This document shows, in pieces, positions 30,630-40,379 of a stretch of 64,000 nt of DNA. This DNA comes from Solirubrobacter sp963798325. GTDB lineage: Bacteria > Actinomycetota > Thermoleophilia > Solirubrobacterales > Solirubrobacteraceae. The stretch is taken from the NCBI GenBank assembly GCA_963798325.1, contig CAWCSS010000006.1:1-64000 (forward strand). Reading direction: 5' to 3'. The position numbers and the translations under genes were made by a program. Below the pieces are notes generated by a model. That model was not told the DNA's origin. It made no database searches and was given only the letters and a program-made list of their open reading frames with translations. Positions within the stretch are counted from its first letter, which is position 1; the number at the start of each line of letters is the position of its first letter.

Positions 30630-31364
30630 ATGGGCGGGGGCGGCTTCACGATGGAGCCCGAGAACCCCGCCCTCGACGACTACGTGCTCGGGCTGGCGGG
30701 CGCGAAAGTGCCGAAGATCTGCCTGCTCCCGACCGCCTCCGGCGACGGCGAGGCGCAGATCCGTCAGTTTCACGCCACCTTCGGCTCGCGCGGCTGCGAG
30801 CCGATGCACATCTCGTTGTTCCGCCTGGGTTCGCGGCCGATCCCGCTGCGCGAGACCCTGCTCGCCCAGGACATCGTCTACGTGGGCGGCGGGTCGATGC
30901 TCGGCCTGCTCGCCGTCTGGCGCGCGCTCGGCCTGGACAAGATCCTGCGCGAATGCTGGGAGTCCGGCGTGATCCTCGCCGGCCTGTCGGCGGGGGCGAT
31001 GTGCTGGTTCGAGTGGGGGGTGACGTCCTCGCTGGGCGCCCCGGCGCCGTCGCCCGGGCTCGGCTTCCTGAAGGGCTCGCTGTCGGTGCACATGGACGGC
31101 GAGCCGCAACGCCTGCCGGTCTGCCGCGAGTCGATCGCCGACGGCACGATCCCACCCGGCTACGCCGCCGACGACGGCGTGGCGTTGCTCTTCCGCGACA
31201 ACGAGCTCGACGAGGTCGTCAGCTCGCGCCCGAACCGCCGCGCCGTGCGCATCACCCGCGAGGGCGACGAGCCGCTCGAGCCGCGCCTACTGGTGCGCGC
31301 CGACCGCTTCGGCGTGCCCAGCGAGATCGCCGAGTTCCGCGCGGTCCGCGCGATGCGCCACTAG
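30630..31364 (+). CDS. Peptidase E (S51 family), second copy
   Basis: 244 aa from ATG 30630. Same motifs as the upstream gene: MGGGGFTMEPENPALDDYVL, DIVYVGGGSMLGLLAVWRAL, nucleophile in VILAGLSAGAMCWFEW, and AADDGVALLFRDNELDEVVS. The ATG cuts the usual first strand (RPTILAM), yet no in-frame ATG/GTG/TTG lies nearby, so translation may use a rare start such as ATC 30621. 22 nt after the first copy; tandem duplication with divergence. Confidence 0.83.
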   Translation: MGGGGFTMEPENPALDDYVLGLAGAKVPKICLLPTASGDGEAQIRQFHATFGSRGCEPMHISLFRLGSRPIPLRETLLAQDIVYVGGGSMLGLLAVWRALGLDKILRECWESGVILAGLSAGAMCWFEWGVTSSLGAPAPSPGLGFLKGSLSVHMDGEPQRLPVCRESIADGTIPPGYAADDGVALLFRDNELDEVVSSRPNRRAVRITREGDEPLEPRLLVRADRFGVPSEIAEFRAVRAMRH

Positions 31365-31369
31365 CGTCC

Positions 31370-32638
31370 TCAGTCCCAATCGATCTGCGACGAACGATGG
31401 AAGTTCACACCGCGGTCGGAGAGCAGCCGCGAATGCGCCCCCAGGCGGCTCCGGAAGCCTTCCCAGTCGCGCTCGCCGGACCACCCGACCTCGGCCACCG
31501 CGGGCAGCCGGGGGAAGACCAGGTAGTCGACGTCGTCGCGGGTCGCCGTCGTCTCCGACCACAGCGCGGCCTCGACGCCGAGCACGTCGGCGTCCTCGAT
31601 CACCGCCCCTGGATCCCAGTCGTAGGCGTCGCGCACCTCGACCGCACCCGCCCAGGTCAGCCCGAGCTCGGTGTCGGCGTCGTACTTCTGATCCAGGTAC
31701 GTGTGCGGCGCGGGCGACATGATCAGCGGCAGGCCCTGCGCCGCGCCGGCCTGCGCGGGCGCCGCGTCGGACCAGTGCTGGACGATCGTGCCCCGCGGAA
31801 GCTTGGCCACGCCGGCCTCCTCCCACACGATCGGGCGCCGGCCGTGGCGTAGGACGGTCTCGCACGCGTCCCACATGAAGCGCACGTAGTCGTCGTGATC
31901 CATCCCCTCGACCTCGTCGCCGCCGAGGTGGATGTAGTCGCCGGGCGTCAGCGCCGCGAGCGACCCGATCACCTCGTCCAGGAAGCGCATGACCAGCGAG
32001 GACCGCACGTCGAGCGAGTGGCCGGGCGAGGACCAGGTGGTGAACGGCTCGGGCGCGTCGCGGCCCCACAACTCGGGGTAGGCGCGCAACGCGGCATTGA
32101 CGTGCCCGGGCACGTCGATCTCCGGCACGATCGTCACGTGCCGCGCCGCGGCGTGCTCGACGATCCGCGCGTACTCGGCCTGCGTGAAGAACCCACCCGC
32201 GCCACCGCCGACCTGCGTCTCCCCGCCCACCGACGTCAACAACGGCCACGACGGGATCTCGATCCGCCAGCCCTGGTCGTCGGTCAGGTGCAGGTGGACG
32301 ACGTTGAGCTTGTAGAGCGCGGCCAGGTCGACGAACCGCAGCACGTCGTCGACCCCGAAGAAGTGCCGGGCGACGTCGAGCATCACCCCCCGCCACGGGT
32401 AGCGGGGCGAGTCCTCGATCACCACACCGGGGAGATCCGGCCCGAGCTGGCGCAGCGTGGCCAGCGCGCGAGCGTGCCCCGCCTCGTCGGCGGCCTCCAG
32501 AGAGACGCCCTGCGACGTGACGGTCAGCCGGTAACTCTCGCGCGGCCCACCCGTGTAGGTGCACGGCAGCGCGGTCGCGTCCTCGACCCGGAACGATTCC
32601 CCCGGCCGCACCTGCAGCGCGGCCGGGGCGGGGATCAA
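31370..32638 (-). CDS. Glycoside hydrolase family 20 beta-N-acetylhexosaminidase
   Basis: 422 aa. Short GH20b-like N-domain, then TIM barrel from ~100: YPWRGVMLDVARHFFGVDDV, LNVVHLHLTDDQGWRIEI, VPEIDVPGHVNAAL and catalytic Asp-Glu pair in YIHLGGDEVEGM, with substrate-binding Trp in VWEEAG and ALWSETT. Removes terminal GlcNAc/GalNAc, for chitin or peptidoglycan recycling. No signal peptide visible, suggesting a cytoplasmic enzyme. TTG start at 32638 is the only start that preserves the N-domain; 11 nt after the upstream gene. Confidence 0.88.
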   Translation of the reverse strand: MIPAPAALQVRPGESFRVEDATALPCTYTGGPRESYRLTVTSQGVSLEAADEAGHARALATLRQLGPDLPGVVIEDSPRYPWRGVMLDVARHFFGVDDVLRFVDLAALYKLNVVHLHLTDDQGWRIEIPSWPLLTSVGGETQVGGGAGGFFTQAEYARIVEHAAARHVTIVPEIDVPGHVNAALRAYPELWGRDAPEPFTTWSSPGHSLDVRSSLVMRFLDEVIGSLAALTPGDYIHLGGDEVEGMDHDDYVRFMWDACETVLRHGRRPIVWEEAGVAKLPRGTIVQHWSDAAPAQAGAAQGLPLIMSPAPHTYLDQKYDADTELGLTWAGAVEVRDAYDWDPGAVIEDADVLGVEAALWSETTATRDDVDYLVFPRLPAVAEVGWSGERDWEGFRSRLGAHSRLLSDRGVNFHRSSQIDWD

Positions 32639-32649
32639 CGCGATCTCGT

Positions 32650-32901
32650 TCAGGCCGTTGCCGTTTCGGAGCTCCCGCGGCCCTTGACGATCTTGACCGC
32701 GGCGAGCGTGGCGATCCCGGCGCCGACGACGACGGGGATCCGCTTCACGACGGGCGTCTTCTTGGCCACCTTGTACGCGGCGGTGCCCTTGGCGGCCTTC
32801 TTGGCGCCCTTCGCGGCCTTGGTCGCGGTCTTGATCTTCAGGTAGTCGACCGCCAGCTCAGCAACCTGCTGCTTGCGGCTCTTCTGTTTTCTGAGGGCCA
32901 T
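32650..32901 (-). CDS. Small Lys-rich membrane-associated protein
   Basis: 83 aa, basic: MALRKQKSRKQQVAELAVDY, then a Lys/Ala-rich segment (TATKAAKGAKKAAKGTAAYK) and a short hydrophobic stretch (IPVVVGAGIATLAAVKI). Composition recalls small DNA- or membrane-binding basic proteins; function unknown. ATG 32901 chosen because TAGCTT lies 7 nt upstream. Confidence 0.65.
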   Translation of the reverse strand: MALRKQKSRKQQVAELAVDYLKIKTATKAAKGAKKAAKGTAAYKVAKKTPVVKRIPVVVGAGIATLAAVKIVKGRGSSETATA

Positions 32902-32908
32902 ACGACTC

Positions 32909-32914
32909 AAGCTA
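32909..32914 (-). promoter_or_regulatory. -10 box (TAGCTT) of the small basic protein gene
   Basis: TAGCTT on the minus strand ends 7 nt before ATG 32901. Leaderless spacing; lies just after the stop of the pyrophosphatase gene. Confidence 0.45.
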
Positions 32915-32920
32915 CCCCGT

Positions 32921-34555
32921 TCACAAAGCGGCTAGCACCTTCGGGGCGACCTGTTTCTTGCGGCTCATCACGCCCGGCAGCGCGATCACGCCGTCACGCG
33001 CCTCGCGCCCGAACGCGGACTCCAGCGGCCCCGGATCGCCGCTCACGTACAGGTCGGTGTCCTTGGCCAGGATGTCGGTGACCATCAGCGCGTAGAGCCC
33101 GTAGCCCGCCTTCTCGCGGACCCGCTCCATCGCCTCCATCAGCTCGTCGTGACGGCCGTCGAGCCCCGCGCCGACCGTCTCCACCTGGGCGATCGCGATC
33201 TGCCCGCCGCTGACCTCGTACTCCTTGAGGTCGCGGTTGACGATCGCGTCGGCGGCCACGCCGTCGAGGTCGGAGGTGGCGATGAACATCTCGCGCCCGA
33301 GTTCGACGGCGTCCAGCGCCAGCACCCGCGCGAGGTACTCGACCGCCGCGTAGTCGCGCTCGGTGGTCGTCGGCGAGTTCAGGATCACCGTGTCCGACAT
33401 GATCGCGCACAGCAGGATCGTCGCCGAGGAGCGGCTGGGCTCCATCCCGTTCTGGCGGAAGCGCTCGATCACCAGCGTCGAGGTCGAGCCCACGGGGTCG
33501 AACGTCGCCCGCACCGGCACGGTCGTCTCGATCGAGCCGATGTGGTGGTGATCGAGGATCTCGACGATCTCCGCGTGCTCGACACCGGCGACGCTCTGCG
33601 CCTGCTCGGCGTGGTCGACCAACAGCACCCGCCGCGGCAGCGGGTTGAGCAGATCGGTGCGCGTGACCAGCCCGATCGGGTGCCGGCGCGTGTCGACGGC
33701 GACCGCCGCGCGGTAGTGAACCTCCTTGACCTCGTCGGCGACGTCGGACAGCAGATCGTCGGGACGGACGGTCAGCGGCTCGCGGTCCATCAGCGCGAAG
33801 CACGGGGCCGACAGCGTGACCATGCGCGCGGTCACGTAGGTGTCCAGCGGCGAGGTGACGACGGGGATCCCGCGCGCCTGCGGCCAAGGCGAGGTTCTCC
33901 TCGCTCGGCTTGGTGCCGTTGCTGGTGACCAGCAGCCCGACGCCCAACTCGATCGCCGAGCGCTGCGCGTCGTCGCGGTTGCCCACGACGACCACGTCGC
34001 CCGGCCCGATCTCCGACGGCAGCGCGCCGACGTCCATCGCCATGCACCAGATCTGCCCGGAGACCTCGGTGTCCTCGCCGACCAGGTGCTCGCCCTGCAG
34101 CACCCGCACGACCGCGCTCACGCGCGTGGGCGCGTCCAGCTCGGACGGCTCGCGTGACTCGCGGATGTAGCGCCGCGCCAGTGCGCGCTCGGTCATCACG
34201 CCCGCGAGCACGCCGTTGTCGACGATCGGCACCAGATCGAGGTCCTCGCGGGCCATCATCCGGCCGACCTCGCGCACCGGTTCCGAGCTCTCGGCCTGCG
34301 GGAAGTGCTCGCGCATCACGTCCTGCACGCGCAGCATCACGTGCGGGAGGAACTCCGGCTCCGGCGCCCCCGCCCGCTTGAGCACCCAGCGCGTCTGCGT
34401 GTTGAGCTCTCCGAGGCGCACCGGCGTGTACGCGTTGTGCGGATCGAGCCGGCGCATGAGCTCGGCGTAGCCGACGGCGGACGCGATCGAGTCGGTGTCC
34501 GGGTTGCGATGGCCGGTGACGTAGATCTCTGGCAGCGGGGTGATCCGCGCAGCAT
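32921..34555 (-). CDS. CBS-domain family II (Mn-dependent) inorganic pyrophosphatase, two frame breaks
   Basis: About 545 aa when joined. DHH domain N-part (EIYVTGHRNPDTDSIASAVG), first CBS, DRTGG-like segment (SAIELGVGLLVTSNGTKPSE), second CBS (PLTVRPDDLLSDVADEVKEV), then the DHH signature EILDHHHIGSIETTVPV and DHHA2 domain (DTVILNSPTTTERDYAAVEY, IAIAQVETVGAG, VMSRKKQVAPKV). This matches nucleotide-regulated CBS-PPases, which drive biosynthesis by hydrolysing PPi. The frame breaks near 34540 (CCCC run after MLRGS) and near 33880 (between NLALAA and GIPVVTSPLDTY). ATG 34555 has a GAGGAG ribosome-binding site. Confidence 0.87.
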
Positions 34556-34573
34556 AAACGCGGGTGTCTCCTC

Positions 34574-34600
34574 ACGGCCCGGCCCTCATGGCCGGGCCGT
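34574..34600. promoter_or_regulatory. Perfect 11-bp hairpin between divergent genes
   Basis: ACGGCCCGGCC (34574-34584), loop CTCAT, then the exact complement (34590-34600). It lies between the divergent pyrophosphatase and Ser/Thr kinase genes, so it cannot be an ordinary terminator of either. Could be an operator or a 5' leader hairpin of one mRNA. Confidence 0.4.
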
Positions 34601-34741
34601 AGGGAGAAGGTGGCGCCCCATCAGGAGGGGGGTCCCGCGCGGGCGCCTTGTTCCGGTCCTCGGCGCGGCATACGCACGATCGGGGTCATGGGTTCGACAC
34701 AAAATCCGGCCCTGCCCCTCCGGTTCGGATATACAGCGCAA

Positions 34742-36753
34742 ATGGGGGAGCTGGCTCCCGGCACGGTCGTGGCCGGATACCGGATCGAGATGCTGATCGG
34801 TCGCGGCGGGATGGGCGTGGTCTATCGCGCGGTCCAGAGCGGGCTCGAGCGGGTGGTGGCGCTGAAGGTCATCGCTCCGGAACTGCTCGACGACGAGGAC
34901 GTGCGCCGGCGCTTCTTGTCGGAGGCGCGCGCGGCGGCGAGCGTCGAACACCCGAACGTCATCCCCGTGCACGACGCGGGCGAGGACGATGGGATCGCCT
35001 ACATCGCCATGCGCTACGTCGACGGGGACGACCTGCGCACGCTCGTGCGCCGCGGCGGCGCGCTCGATCCGGCGGAGGCCGCGCACCTGATCGCCCAGGC
35101 GGGCGCGGCGCTGGACGCGATTCACCGCGCCGGCTTCGTGCACCGCGACGTCAAGCCCGCGAACCTGCTGGTCGACGGCGACCGTCACGTCTACTTGACG
35201 GATTTCGGGCTGGCCAAGGCGGTGCTCACGCGGACCGACGGGACACGCACCGGCCAGTGGGTGGGGACGCTCGACTACGTGGCCCCGGAGCAGATCCGCG
35301 GCGGGCGCATCGACGCCCGCGCGGACGTGTACGCGCTCGGCGGCGTCCTGCACTACGCGCTCACGGGCAAGGTGCCGTTCGTGCGCGACGGCGACGAGGC
35401 GAAGCTGTGGGCGCAGTTGTCCGCGCCCCCGCCGGTGCCCACGTCGATGCGGCGCGGGCTGCGGGCGGAGTTCGACGTCGCGGTCGCCCGGGCGATGGCC
35501 AAGCTGCCCGACGAGCGCTACCCGTCGGCCGGCGACCTCGGCCGCGCCGCCCGCGCGGCGGCGCTCGGACGCTCCCCGACCGAGCCGGAGCGGATGGTCG
35601 CGCGCGGCGCCGCGGCACCGGACGCGGCCCCGACGGAGCCCGGGCTCGCCGCCGAGGCCGAGACGCGGACCGCGGTCGCCAAGCCGCCGCCTCCGCAGCC
35701 ACGCCGCTGGGTGCCGCAGCTCGCCGGCGGCGTGCTGATCCTCGTGGCCGCCGTGCTGACGTTGGTGCTGCGCAACGACCCGGACCCCTCGTCAAAGGCC
35801 GCGACGGACTCCACCTCGACGCCGGTCGCCACCGCCACCGTCGCCGTCACCGCGACGGTGACGCCAGCCCCGCGCCCACGGCGACCGCGGTCGATCGCCA
35901 GCAAGGTCAAGACCGTCCGCCACGTCGGCTCGCGCCCGTCCGGGATCGCGATCGCCGGCGGCGACGTGTGGGTGATGAGCCCCGATCTGCCACGGCTGAC
36001 GCGGGTGCGCATGGCCACCGGCCGCGAGCGCAAGCAGCACCCAATGTCGGCTACGGCCTGCGCGCGATCGTCGCCTATCGCGGGAGCGTCTGGGTGGCGA
36101 GCGCGAGCAAGCGCCAGGTCGTGCGCCTGGACGCCCGCACGGGACGCGTCCGTGCCCGCTGGACGGTGCCCGGCGAGCCGGTCCGGCTGGCCGTCAATCA
36201 CCACGGGCGTGTGGGTCGGTGTGCGCTCGCTCGCCGGCCAAACCGACCAGATGGTGCGCCTGGATCGCACCACGGGCGAGCGGCTGGACACCGTCGCCGT
36301 CCTCGGGGCGTCGGGCCGATCACGGCCACCCCCGACGCGTTGCTGCTCGTCAGGCGCGACACCAACATGCTCGCGCGGCTTGAGCCGGACGCCGGCGCGC
36401 CCACGGACCTCTCGCTGCTCTCCGGGCCGCTGCGCTCGATGCGCTACACGCGCGGCACGCTGCTGCTGGTCTTCGAGGAAGAGGACGAGATCGCCCGCGC
36501 CACGATCAACGGGCGCAGCGTGGTCACCGCGAGCGCCGGCCATCGCCCGATCCCAGGCGGTGCTGGTCGGCGAGCACGTCTTCGTCACCAGCCCGCAACG
36601 ACCACGCCGTGATGGTGCTCCACCCCGAGGATCTGCTCGAAGCGCAGGAGCCGATCCGCGTCGGCCTGAACCCGGTGGCGATGGCGGTCGCCGGGAAGTC
36701 GCATGTGGGTCGCCTCGCTCGACGCCACGCTGACCGAGATCGACTACCGCTGA
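34742..36753 (+). CDS. PknB-like Ser/Thr protein kinase with membrane helix and extracytoplasmic propeller-like domain (several frame breaks)
   Basis: About 670 aa when joined. Kinase domain ~1-275: GRGGMGVVYRAVQSG, ALKVI Lys, FVHRDVKPANLL, TDFGLAKAVL, VAPEQIRGGRIDARADVYAL. Pro-rich juxtamembrane, one membrane helix (QLAGGVLILVAAVLTLVLR, ~330), Thr-rich linker, then repeats of NHL/SMP30 type (SGIAIAGGDVWVMSPDLPRL, YRGSVWVASASKRQVVRLDA, VWVGVRSLAGQTDQMVRLDR, ending WVASLDATLTEIDYR). Breaks occur near 36037, 36205, 36313, 36555, 36594 and 36703, mostly in G/C runs, and spare the kinase domain. ATG 34742 preferred (TATACA -10-like box 6 nt upstream); ATG 34689 is in frame. Confidence 0.85.
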
Positions 36754-37337
36754 ACCAGCGGCAGCGCGCGCACGGCCAGCGCCGCCCGCTTCTCGTTCTG
36801 GCCGAGCGCGCTCAACCCGAAGAGCTCATAGAGCGCCGACAGCGTGCCCTTCACCGTGTCCACGGAGATCGTCAGCTCCTGGGCGATCGTGCGGTTGCTG
36901 GCGGGTGGGCGATAGCCGGTCTCCAGCAGCGGCCGCGAGAGCGCCTCGAGCAGCCGCTTCTGCGCGGGCGTGAGCCGGACGGCCCGGGTCTCGGGCCGCG
37001 CCGCCCGGGTGGGCACGGCGCTGGTCGTCGTCTCCGCCCCGCAGAGCGTGATCAGCGTGCCGCCGATGGTCAGCCCGTCGCCCGCGGCCAGCCGGCGCCG
37101 CCCGCGCACGCGCTCGCCGTTGAGGAACGTGCCGTTGCGCGAGAGCCCTTCGTCGTGCACGACCCAGTCCGAGCCCATGCGCACCAGTTCGGCGTGCAGA
37201 CGCGAGACCTCGGCGTCCCACTCCAGCGGGATGTCGCAGCTCATCCGCCGCCCGATCGTCACGCGCTCGCGGTCAGGTCCGAGTTCGAGCAGGCGGCGCC
37301 GCCCGGCCGGATCGCTATAGAGGAGGAACGGCTCCAT
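36744..37337 (-). CDS. FHA-domain protein with C-terminal winged-helix-like segment
   Basis: 197 aa. FHA domain ~15-95 with phosphothreonine-binding residues in VTIGRRMSCDIPLEW, VSRLHAELVR and LSRNGTFLNGERVRG. After a Thr/Ala linker the C-part (~125-190) reads LTPAQKRLLEALSRPLL and NRTIAQELTISVDTVKGTLS, a LuxR/winged-helix-like DNA-binding pattern. A probable substrate or partner of the convergent Ser/Thr kinase. ATG 37337 chosen at the FHA boundary; overlaps the kinase 3' end by 10 bp. Confidence 0.82.
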   Translation of the reverse strand: MEPFLLYSDPAGRRRLLELGPDRERVTIGRRMSCDIPLEWDAEVSRLHAELVRMGSDWVVHDEGLSRNGTFLNGERVRGRRRLAAGDGLTIGGTLITLCGAETTTSAVPTRAARPETRAVRLTPAQKRLLEALSRPLLETGYRPPASNRTIAQELTISVDTVKGTLSALYELFGLSALGQNEKRAALAVRALPLVQR

Positions 37338-37418
37338 CGCCCGCGATTCTCCCCCTCGCGGAGCGTGCTCGACCCCCACCTAGGGGTGAGCGCCGCTACA
37401 CGTGGGAAACTCCAGGGA

Positions 37419-38948
37419 GTGATAGTCGCGCTCGTGGTGGCGGGGGTGCTCGCCGTGGTGGCGATCGTCCTCGTCGTTCGCCTCCGCGCGAGCACGGCGC
37501 AGGTCGTGGCGCTCGAGGCCGAGAAGGCGCGGCTGGCCGGCGCGCTGGCCACGCGCGAGAGCGAACTGTCTGCGCTGCAGCCCTACCGTGACGCGGTCGA
37601 CGCCGCCGCGGACTGGATCTGGGCCGCCGACCGCGACGGCCGGATCACGTTCTCGAGCCCCGCCGGAACCGCGCTGCTCGGCTATGACGACCTCGTGGGC
37701 CGCCAACTCGGCGAGCTCACGCCGGACGGCGCCGACGGCTGGTCGGGCGTCGTCCAGCGCCGCCACGCCGACGGCAGCCTGCGCACGCTGGACTCGCGCG
37801 TCACCCGCGGCGAGGACGGCTGGCGCGGGATCGACCGCGACCTCACGGAGGCCGAGCCCAAGCGCGTGGCGATCGTCCGCCGCCCGGTGGTCGACGGCCG
37901 CCGCGAGGTGATCGGCTACGAGCTGATCGGCGACGGCAGCGTGCTGGAGTCCTATCCGCCGTCCGAGCTGGTCGCGTTCGCGGGTGCCCGGACGCTGTGG
38001 CTGAGCCTCGACGGCGACGTCGCGCCTGAGCTGGCGGCCAGCGGCACGGTGGTGCAACTGCGCCCGGGCGCGGATCTGGAGCGGGCGCGGAAGCTGGTCG
38101 AGACCGGCTTCACGCTGGCCATCGACGCCTACGCGGGCCCGACTCCGCTGCTGGAGCTCGCGAGCTTCGTGAAGGTGGCCACGGCGGAGCGCGACGAGGA
38201 CGAGCTGCGCGCGCTGATCGCCGAGCCGATCGAGCGCGGCCTCACGCTGGTGGCCACCGGCGTCGCCTCCGCCGACGACTTCACCCGCTGCCGCGTGATC
38301 GGCTTCTCGCACTTCCAGGGGGAGTTCTTCGTCCGGCCCGGCGGTCAGGGCGGCGGCGCGGCCGCGTCGCTGCACGCGCTCGGTGAGCTGACCGCCGCCG
38401 AGGGGTCCTTCGAGGAGCTCGAGCGCATCATCGGCGCCGACCTCGGGCTCTCCGTCGCGCTGCTGCGTCACGTGAACTCGTCGTTCTTCGCGCTCCCGCG
38501 GCAGATCGACACGGTACGCGAGGCGCTGACGCTGCTCGGCTCACGCGCGGTGCGGCGCTGGGCGACGGTCGTGGCGCTGTCCTCGGTCGCCCACAGCTCC
38601 GATCAGCTGGTCGCGCTCGCGCTGCTGCGCGCGCGCATGTGCGAGCTGCTCGGCGGCGCCGAAGATGAGACCGAGCGCGATCGCCTGTTCACCGTCGGGC
38701 TGTTCTCGGCCGCCGACGCGCTGCTGGACACGCCGATGGAGGAGGTGCTCGCCTCACTGCCGCTCTCGGACGAGACCAAGGGCGTGCTGCTGCGCCACGA
38801 GGGTCGCCGCGGGCGCGTGCTCTCGACCGTCCTGCGCTACGAGCAGGGGCACTTCCCGGCGGCCACGGGAGCCGACCCGGGCGAGCTGGCCGAGGCCTAC
38901 CTCGCCGCCCTGCGCTGGGCGGATGACGCGGGTTCCTGGCTGGGCTAG
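37419..38948 (+). CDS. PAS-EAL(degenerate)-HDOD signalling protein
   Basis: 509 aa. N-terminal membrane helix (IVALVVAGVLAVVAIVLVV), short coiled coil, PAS domain ~50-140 (DAAADWIWAADRDGRITFSS), degenerate EAL-like domain ~150-300 that lacks the catalytic EAL (begins GYELIGDGSVLESYPPSE), and HDOD domain ~310-500 (RIIGADLGLSVALLRHVNSS). This is the YuxH-like EAL-HDOD arrangement: probably binds rather than cleaves c-di-GMP or acts by protein contacts. GTG 37419 with adjacent AGGGA. Confidence 0.82.
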   Translation: MIVALVVAGVLAVVAIVLVVRLRASTAQVVALEAEKARLAGALATRESELSALQPYRDAVDAAADWIWAADRDGRITFSSPAGTALLGYDDLVGRQLGELTPDGADGWSGVVQRRHADGSLRTLDSRVTRGEDGWRGIDRDLTEAEPKRVAIVRRPVVDGRREVIGYELIGDGSVLESYPPSELVAFAGARTLWLSLDGDVAPELAASGTVVQLRPGADLERARKLVETGFTLAIDAYAGPTPLLELASFVKVATAERDEDELRALIAEPIERGLTLVATGVASADDFTRCRVIGFSHFQGEFFVRPGGQGGGAAASLHALGELTAAEGSFEELERIIGADLGLSVALLRHVNSSFFALPRQIDTVREALTLLGSRAVRRWATVVALSSVAHSSDQLVALALLRARMCELLGGAEDETERDRLFTVGLFSAADALLDTPMEEVLASLPLSDETKGVLLRHEGRRGRVLSTVLRYEQGHFPAATGADPGELAEAYLAALRWADDAGSWLG

Positions 38949-38977
38949 TGCAGGGCACCAGCTAGAACTGGTCGGAC

Positions 38978-40306
38978 ATGCCGATCCGCATCAAGCTCAC
39001 GCTGGCCTTCACCGGTGTGATGGCCGTGCTGCTCGCGGGGGCGGGTATCGCGCTCACGGTGCTCGTCGGGCAGAACCTGGACTCGACGATCAACGACGGT
39101 CTCAGGGCACGCGCCGGTGATGCGGCGGCGCTGGTGGACACGGGCAGGCTCGAGGAGACCGGTGAGCCGTTCGCGCAGGTCCTGGCCCCCGACGGCACGG
39201 TGCTCGACAGCACGACCGGCGCCGGGCGTCGTCCGCTGCTCGGACCCAACGGGCGCGCGGCGGCACAAGAGGGCGACATCATCGTGCAGCGCAACCGGCA
39301 GGGCATCGATCTGCGGCTGCTCGCCCGGCCCGTCATGTCGGCCGACCGGCCGGCGGTGCTGGTGATCGGCGAGTCGCTCGCCCAGCGCGAGCGCGCGCTC
39401 GACGCGCTGCGCGTCCTGCTGGTGATCGGTGGGCCCTTGGCGTTGTTGATCGCGTCCGTGATCGGCTACGCGCTCGCCGCCGCCGCGCTGCGGCCGGTCG
39501 AGCGGATGCGCCGACACGCGGCCGCCGTGACCTCCGCGCAGTCGAATGAGCGGCTGCCGGTGCCGCCGACCAACGATGAGATCGGGCGCCTGGGCCAGAC
39601 GCTCAACGAGATGCTCGCCCGCTTGGAGGTCTCCTTCAAGCGGGAGCGGGCGTTCGTCTCGGACGCGTCACATGAGCTGCGGACGCCGCTGGCGATCCTG
39701 CGCACCGAGCTCGAGCTCGCCCTGCGCGGCGACCACACGCGTGAGGAGCTCGAGGCGGCGCTGCAGTCGGCGGCCGAGGAGGCCGAGCGGCTGTCGAACC
39801 TCGCCGAGGACCTGCTGGTGATCGCCCGCTCCGACCAGGGGCGGTTGCCCGTGCGGCCCGAGCGCCTGGAGGCGGGGCCGGTGCTCGAGCGCGTCGCCGG
39901 GCGCTTCCGGACGCGCGCGAAGGCCGAGGGGCGCCCGCTCGCTCCCGACCCCTGCCCCGGCCTGGAGCTCGACGCCGACCCGGCGCGGATCGAGCAGGCG
40001 CTGGCGAACCTGGTGGACAACGCGCTGCTGCACGGCAAGGGGACGGTGGCGCTCACGGCGCGCGCGGTGAACGGCTGCGTCGAGTTGCACGTCAGCGATG
40101 AGGGCCCCGGGTTCCCGCCGGACTTCCTGCCGAGCGCGTTCGAGCGCTTCACGCGCGCGGATGAGGCACGCTCGCGCGGCGGGACTGGTCTGGGGCTCGC
40201 GATCGCCGCCGCCGTGGCCGGTGCGCACGGCGGCTCGGCGCACGCCGCGAACGGCGAAAATGGCGCTGACGTGTGGATCTCGGTGCCCTCAGCCGATGTT
40301 TATTAA
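38978..40306 (+). CDS. Membrane sensor histidine kinase (HAMP type)
   Basis: 442 aa. Membrane helix ~7-30, ~115-residue extracytoplasmic loop, second helix ~148-170, HAMP (PVERMRRHAAAVTSAQSNER), HisKA with phospho-His in SDASHELRTPLAILR, GHKL with NLVDNALLHGKG, VSDEGPGFP and GGTGLGLAIA. Partner is the OmpR-type regulator 100 bp downstream. Probably senses an envelope signal. Confidence 0.93.
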   Translation: MPIRIKLTLAFTGVMAVLLAGAGIALTVLVGQNLDSTINDGLRARAGDAAALVDTGRLEETGEPFAQVLAPDGTVLDSTTGAGRRPLLGPNGRAAAQEGDIIVQRNRQGIDLRLLARPVMSADRPAVLVIGESLAQRERALDALRVLLVIGGPLALLIASVIGYALAAAALRPVERMRRHAAAVTSAQSNERLPVPPTNDEIGRLGQTLNEMLARLEVSFKRERAFVSDASHELRTPLAILRTELELALRGDHTREELEAALQSAAEEAERLSNLAEDLLVIARSDQGRLPVRPERLEAGPVLERVAGRFRTRAKAEGRPLAPDPCPGLELDADPARIEQALANLVDNALLHGKGTVALTARAVNGCVELHVSDEGPGFPPDFLPSAFERFTRADEARSRGGTGLGLAIAAAVAGAHGGSAHAANGENGADVWISVPSADVY

Positions 40307-40310
40307 ATCC

Positions 40311-40379
40311 TTCTCATGAGACGGTTCTCATCTTCTCATCTTGAATTCATTGACACGCGGGACCATGCTCATCTAGTTC
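40311..40379 (+). promoter_or_regulatory. Promoter of the OmpR-type regulator with three TTCTCAT repeats
   Basis: TTGACA (40350-40355), 18-bp spacer, TAGTTC (40374-40379). Immediately upstream are three direct TTCTCAT copies at 40311, 40325 and 40333, a typical layout for OmpR-family binding sites. The regulator may thus control its own gene, independent of the kinase gene before it. Confidence 0.6.
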
